Shown here in pieces: positions 6,375 through 8,314 of a DNA stretch of 8,314 nucleotides (position 1 is the stretch's first letter; every line of letters begins with the position of its first letter). The notes under the pieces were generated by a model that searched no databases, was not told the origin of the DNA, and was given only the letters and a program-made list of their open reading frames with translations. Position numbers and translations under genes: made by a program. This stretch comes from Actinomycetes bacterium (GTDB lineage Bacteria > Actinomycetota > Acidimicrobiia > Acidimicrobiales > RAAP-2): positions 1-8,314 of the forward strand of contig JAJYPU010000078.1 of the NCBI GenBank assembly GCA_021795095.1. Direction: 5' to 3'.

Positions 6375-7671
6375 CCTCGCCGGCCGGCGCGTCGGCATCT
6401 TCGGCTACGGGATCGAGGGCCACGCGACCGAGTCGCGGCTGCACCTGATCGGCGTCGACTGCGTGCTCGTCGACGACGACCCCGACGCGGGCGTCCTCGT
6501 CACCGACCGCGGCGGCTTGGAGGCCCTCGCCGCCTGCGACGTCGTCATCAAGAGTCCGGGCATCGCACGGCGTCGACCCGACGTCCTCGCACTCGAGGCG
6601 AAGGTGCCAGTCACCTCCGCGTTAAACCTCTGGCTCCTCGACGCGGACCGCTCGCGCGTCATCGGTATCACCGGGACCAAGGGCAAGTCGACGACGACCG
6701 CCCTGGTCGACTTCTTCCTCGCCTGCCTCGACGAGCGCTCCCAGCGCCTCGGCAACATCGGACTACCCCCCTACGACCCGTCAGTCGACACGAGCCATGG
6801 CTGGTCGGTCGTCGAGATATCGAGCTATCAGTGCGTGGACGTCACGGTCGCCCCCGCCGTGATCGTGGTCACCTCACTCGGGGCGGACCACCTCGACTGG
6901 CACGGCGGCCTCGCCCAGTACCAGCGAGACAAGTTGTCACTTACCCACGCGACGGGCGAGCACGTCACGATCGTGCCCGACGTCGTCGAGCTGACCTCGC
7001 GGCTCGACGAGCTCGGCGGCGAGGTCGTCGTCGCCCCGACGGACACCTCGGGGCTCGCATCGCGTCTGCACCTCATCGGCGCGCACAACGAGCGGAACGT
7101 GGGGACCGCCGTTGCGTCGGTGATGGCCGCCACGGGTCGCGCGCGCACCGACGTGCTCGAGGCCGCCCATGCGCGCGCCGAAGCCTTCGAGCCCCTGGCG
7201 GGACGCCTGACGCTGATCGACACCGAACGAGACGGGGGGCGGATCTGGCGGTACGTCGACGACGGACTCGCCACCGCGCCCCTGCCCACCGTCGCCGCGC
7301 TCGAAGCCTTCGCCGACGATCCCGTCGCCTTGATCGCCGGCGGCTACGACCGGGGCGTGGACTACGCCCCCCTCGCCCGTGCGTTGCGCGATCGACGCCG
7401 TCCGACCACGCTCGTCACGACGGGCAACGTCGGTGCCCGGATTGGCACCGCCGTCACCGCGCTGGCACCCGACGTGCGCCAGTACCCGGCGCACGACCTC
7501 GACGACGCGATCGCGTACGCGCGCGAGTTCCTCGCCGACGGGGGGGTCGTCCTGCTCTCGCCGGCGGCCCCCAGCTTCGACCACTATCGAAACTGGGAGG
7601 CCCGATCGGCCGACTTCGCCCGCGCGGTGCGCGCGCGAACTGGGAGCCTGGGAAGGGATTCGAACCCTTGA
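6349..7671 (+). CDS. murD2: UDP-MurNAc-L-Ala--L-Glu ligase MurD2 (MurD paralogue)
   Basis: Cytoplasmic Mur ligase that adds glutamate to UDP-MurNAc-L-Ala with ATP; beside murL the expected substrate is L-Glu, not D-Glu. The 440-residue product has the MurD layout: N-terminal Rossmann domain with GIFGYGIEGHATES (16-29) and IKSPGI (67-72); central ATPase domain with GITGTKGKSTT (106-116), GNIGLP (135-140), EISSYQ (156-161), SLGADHLDWHG (176-186) and candidate carbamylated lysine K195 (QRDKLSL); HLIGAHNERN (241-250); and a C-terminal domain with IAGGYDRGVDYAPL (329-342) and LLSPAAPSFDHYRNWEARS (402-420). Positions facing D-Glu in E. coli MurD differ here: R335 for Lys348 and W416 for Phe422. The start is GTG 6349, with AGGA upstream. 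The last nine codons, including the stop, lie over the 3' end of the antisense tRNA-Thr gene, giving an unusual tail ending GRDSNP. Confidence 0.85.
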   Translation: MFRPTGFADLAGRRVGIFGYGIEGHATESRLHLIGVDCVLVDDDPDAGVLVTDRGGLEALAACDVVIKSPGIARRRPDVLALEAKVPVTSALNLWLLDADRSRVIGITGTKGKSTTTALVDFFLACLDERSQRLGNIGLPPYDPSVDTSHGWSVVEISSYQCVDVTVAPAVIVVTSLGADHLDWHGGLAQYQRDKLSLTHATGEHVTIVPDVVELTSRLDELGGEVVVAPTDTSGLASRLHLIGAHNERNVGTAVASVMAATGRARTDVLEAAHARAEAFEPLAGRLTLIDTERDGGRIWRYVDDGLATAPLPTVAALEAFADDPVALIAGGYDRGVDYAPLARALRDRRRPTTLVTTGNVGARIGTAVTALAPDVRQYPAHDLDDAIAYAREFLADGGVVLLSPAAPSFDHYRNWEARSADFARAVRARTGSLGRDSNP

Positions 7672-7717
7672 CCTGCGCATTACGAATGCGCTGCTCTACC
7701 GACTGAGCTACCCAGGC
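7645..7717 (-). tRNA. tRNA-Thr (anticodon CGU)
   Basis: A full 73-base cloverleaf reads on the minus strand. The acceptor stem is GCCTGGG / CCCAGGC, the D arm GCTCAGTCGGTAGAGC, the anticodon stem GCGCA / TGCGC with loop TTCGTAA (anticodon CGT), the variable loop five bases (AGGTC), and the T arm AAGGG-TTCGAAT-CCCTT; the discriminator base is T. The following bases are CCCA, so a correct CCA end is not encoded and must be added enzymatically. It decodes ACG, a favoured Thr codon in GC-rich genomes. It lies 42 bases after the holB stop, and its 3' end overlaps murD2 on the other strand by 27 bases. Confidence 0.95.
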
Positions 7718-7759
7718 GTAAGAAGCCAGATTACCCGATGGCGTCGGGGCCGACCGACG
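7718..7759 (-). promoter_or_regulatory. holB-tRNA spacer with a weak possible -10 and hairpin
   Basis: Read on the minus strand, TAATCT at 7733-7728 fits a TANNNT -10 and would start transcription about two bases before the mature tRNA 5' end. No good -35 is visible. CGTCGG (7742-7747) and CCGACG (7754-7759) could form a 6-bp hairpin just after the holB stop, but no T-run follows. The tRNA could have its own promoter or be processed from the holB transcript; the sequence does not decide. Confidence 0.3.
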
Positions 7760-8314
7760 TCAGATCGAACTGAGCGACAGCATCAGGTCGAACAACAGTA
7801 GGTTCTCGTCGAGCGACGTCGACAGGCGCCGGTTGGCCTCCCCCAGCACCTCGATCGCGTCGATGGCCGCGCGGACCCGGTCGGTGGAACGGGCGTCGAC
7901 CTCGTCCTCGAGTGCGTCGGCCAGACGCCGACGGTAGACCTCAGTGAGGACTCGGACCCCGAATCGCAGCTCGTCGGTACGGAATCGTCGTTGCTCACGT
8001 TTGAAGGCGGCCTCGAGGTCGCGCCGGCTCCCCGTGCGCAGCCCGAGCTCGCGGGCCTCGTCCGCGCGGCGCGCCGACTCGTCCTGTTGCAGGGCGACGA
8101 GCGGTGCCACCGCGTCGTCGAGCGCGCGCACGATCTCCTCGACGATGCGCGTCGCGCCGGCCGGTGACCCGTCGAAGCGCTCGGGCACGGCTCGCCACTG
8201 CGCCGCCCGGTGCACCAGCGCCTCGTCGCGCGCGAGGATTCGGGCTCGACGCACGTCGCCGTTCGCCGCCGCCGCCGTGGTGCGCGCGAGGGACTCCTCG
8301 ACGCCGTCGGCCAT
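7760..8314 (-). CDS. holB: Probable DNA polymerase III delta-prime subunit, C-terminal part
   Basis: The visible 184 residues look like the C-terminal half of an actinobacterial delta-prime clamp-loader subunit, which with delta and DnaX loads the sliding clamp at the replication fork. Evidence is the start of the segment (a helical stretch with ANGDVRRARILARDE, typical after the AAA+ lid), a charged helical region with FKREQRRFRTDELRFGVRVL (where this family usually has KR-R-RR--RD-LD), YRRRLADAL, and the terminal EANRRLSTSLDENLLLFDLM, which matches the N..L..N..L.LE.LLL ending of the family. The ATP-binding N-terminal portion must lie beyond the right edge, so the ATG at 8314 is probably an internal Met. 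The call rests on motif memory and a partial protein. The downstream tRNA-Thr may share its transcript. Confidence 0.7.
   Translation of the reverse strand: MADGVEESLARTTAAAANGDVRRARILARDEALVHRAAQWRAVPERFDGSPAGATRIVEEIVRALDDAVAPLVALQQDESARRADEARELGLRTGSRRDLEAAFKREQRRFRTDELRFGVRVLTEVYRRRLADALEDEVDARSTDRVRAAIDAIEVLGEANRRLSTSLDENLLLFDLMLSLSSI

Noticed and set aside
7611..7640. GC-rich hairpin near the end of murD2 as a terminator
   Set aside because: CGCGC-GGT-GCGCG is short, inside coding sequence and has no T-run on either strand.
6831..7706. Plus-strand open frames inside murD2 and past the tRNA
   Set aside because: Arg-rich shifted-frame shadows; the ending near the tRNA is the usual antisense-tRNA peptide.
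1..8314. CRISPR, insertion sequence, prophage or direct-repeat array
   Set aside because: Reading through, I saw no spaced direct repeats, terminal inverted repeats, transposase or integrase; the tRNA has no visible att duplication in the window.

Overview
The window is GC-rich (roughly 70%), gene-dense DNA from a high-GC Gram-positive bacterium, very probably Actinomycetota. Supporting signs are heavy GTG start use, TANNNT-type -10 boxes placed as in leaderless transcripts, a regulator that resembles mycobacterial Zur (FurB), and a tilS-hpt gene order. A deep-branching class such as Acidimicrobiia is possible, but that is inference. There is no mobile element, CRISPR array, integrase or phage gene.

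Left arm (1-3862, all minus strand): one tightly packed transcription unit, znuA-znuC-znuB-tilS-hpt. The first three genes encode an ABC importer of zinc or a related divalent metal. Their junctions are 4-base ATGA overlaps. Only 9 bases separate znuB from tilS (tRNA-Ile lysidine synthetase), and 19 separate tilS from hpt (hypoxanthine phosphoribosyltransferase), which runs off the left edge.

Control region (3863-3922): a compact divergent promoter region. A perfect 13-bp inverted repeat (3855-3867 / 3877-3889) holds two 9-bp Zur-like boxes, GAATSATTC. It lies across the znuA promoter and start codon and abuts the zur promoter. Both flanking genes appear to be transcribed as leaderless mRNAs.

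Right arm (3923-7671, plus strand): zur-pgeF-murL-murD2, with every junction overlapping. Zur is the zinc-sensing repressor. PgeF is the peptidoglycan editing factor of the YfiH/laccase-domain family. MurL and MurD2 form the alternative route to D-glutamate in peptidoglycan: MurD2 adds L-Glu to UDP-MurNAc-L-Ala, and MurL then epimerises the terminal L-Glu to D-Glu using ATP. All three cell-wall genes act on early UDP-muramoyl peptides, so this is a coherent precursor-quality and epimerisation cassette that is physically joined to zinc regulation.

Right edge (7645-8314, minus strand): a tRNA-Thr(CGU) gene, whose 3' end overlaps the end of murD2 on the other strand, lies downstream of the C-terminal part of a probable DNA polymerase III delta-prime subunit (holB) that runs off the right edge.
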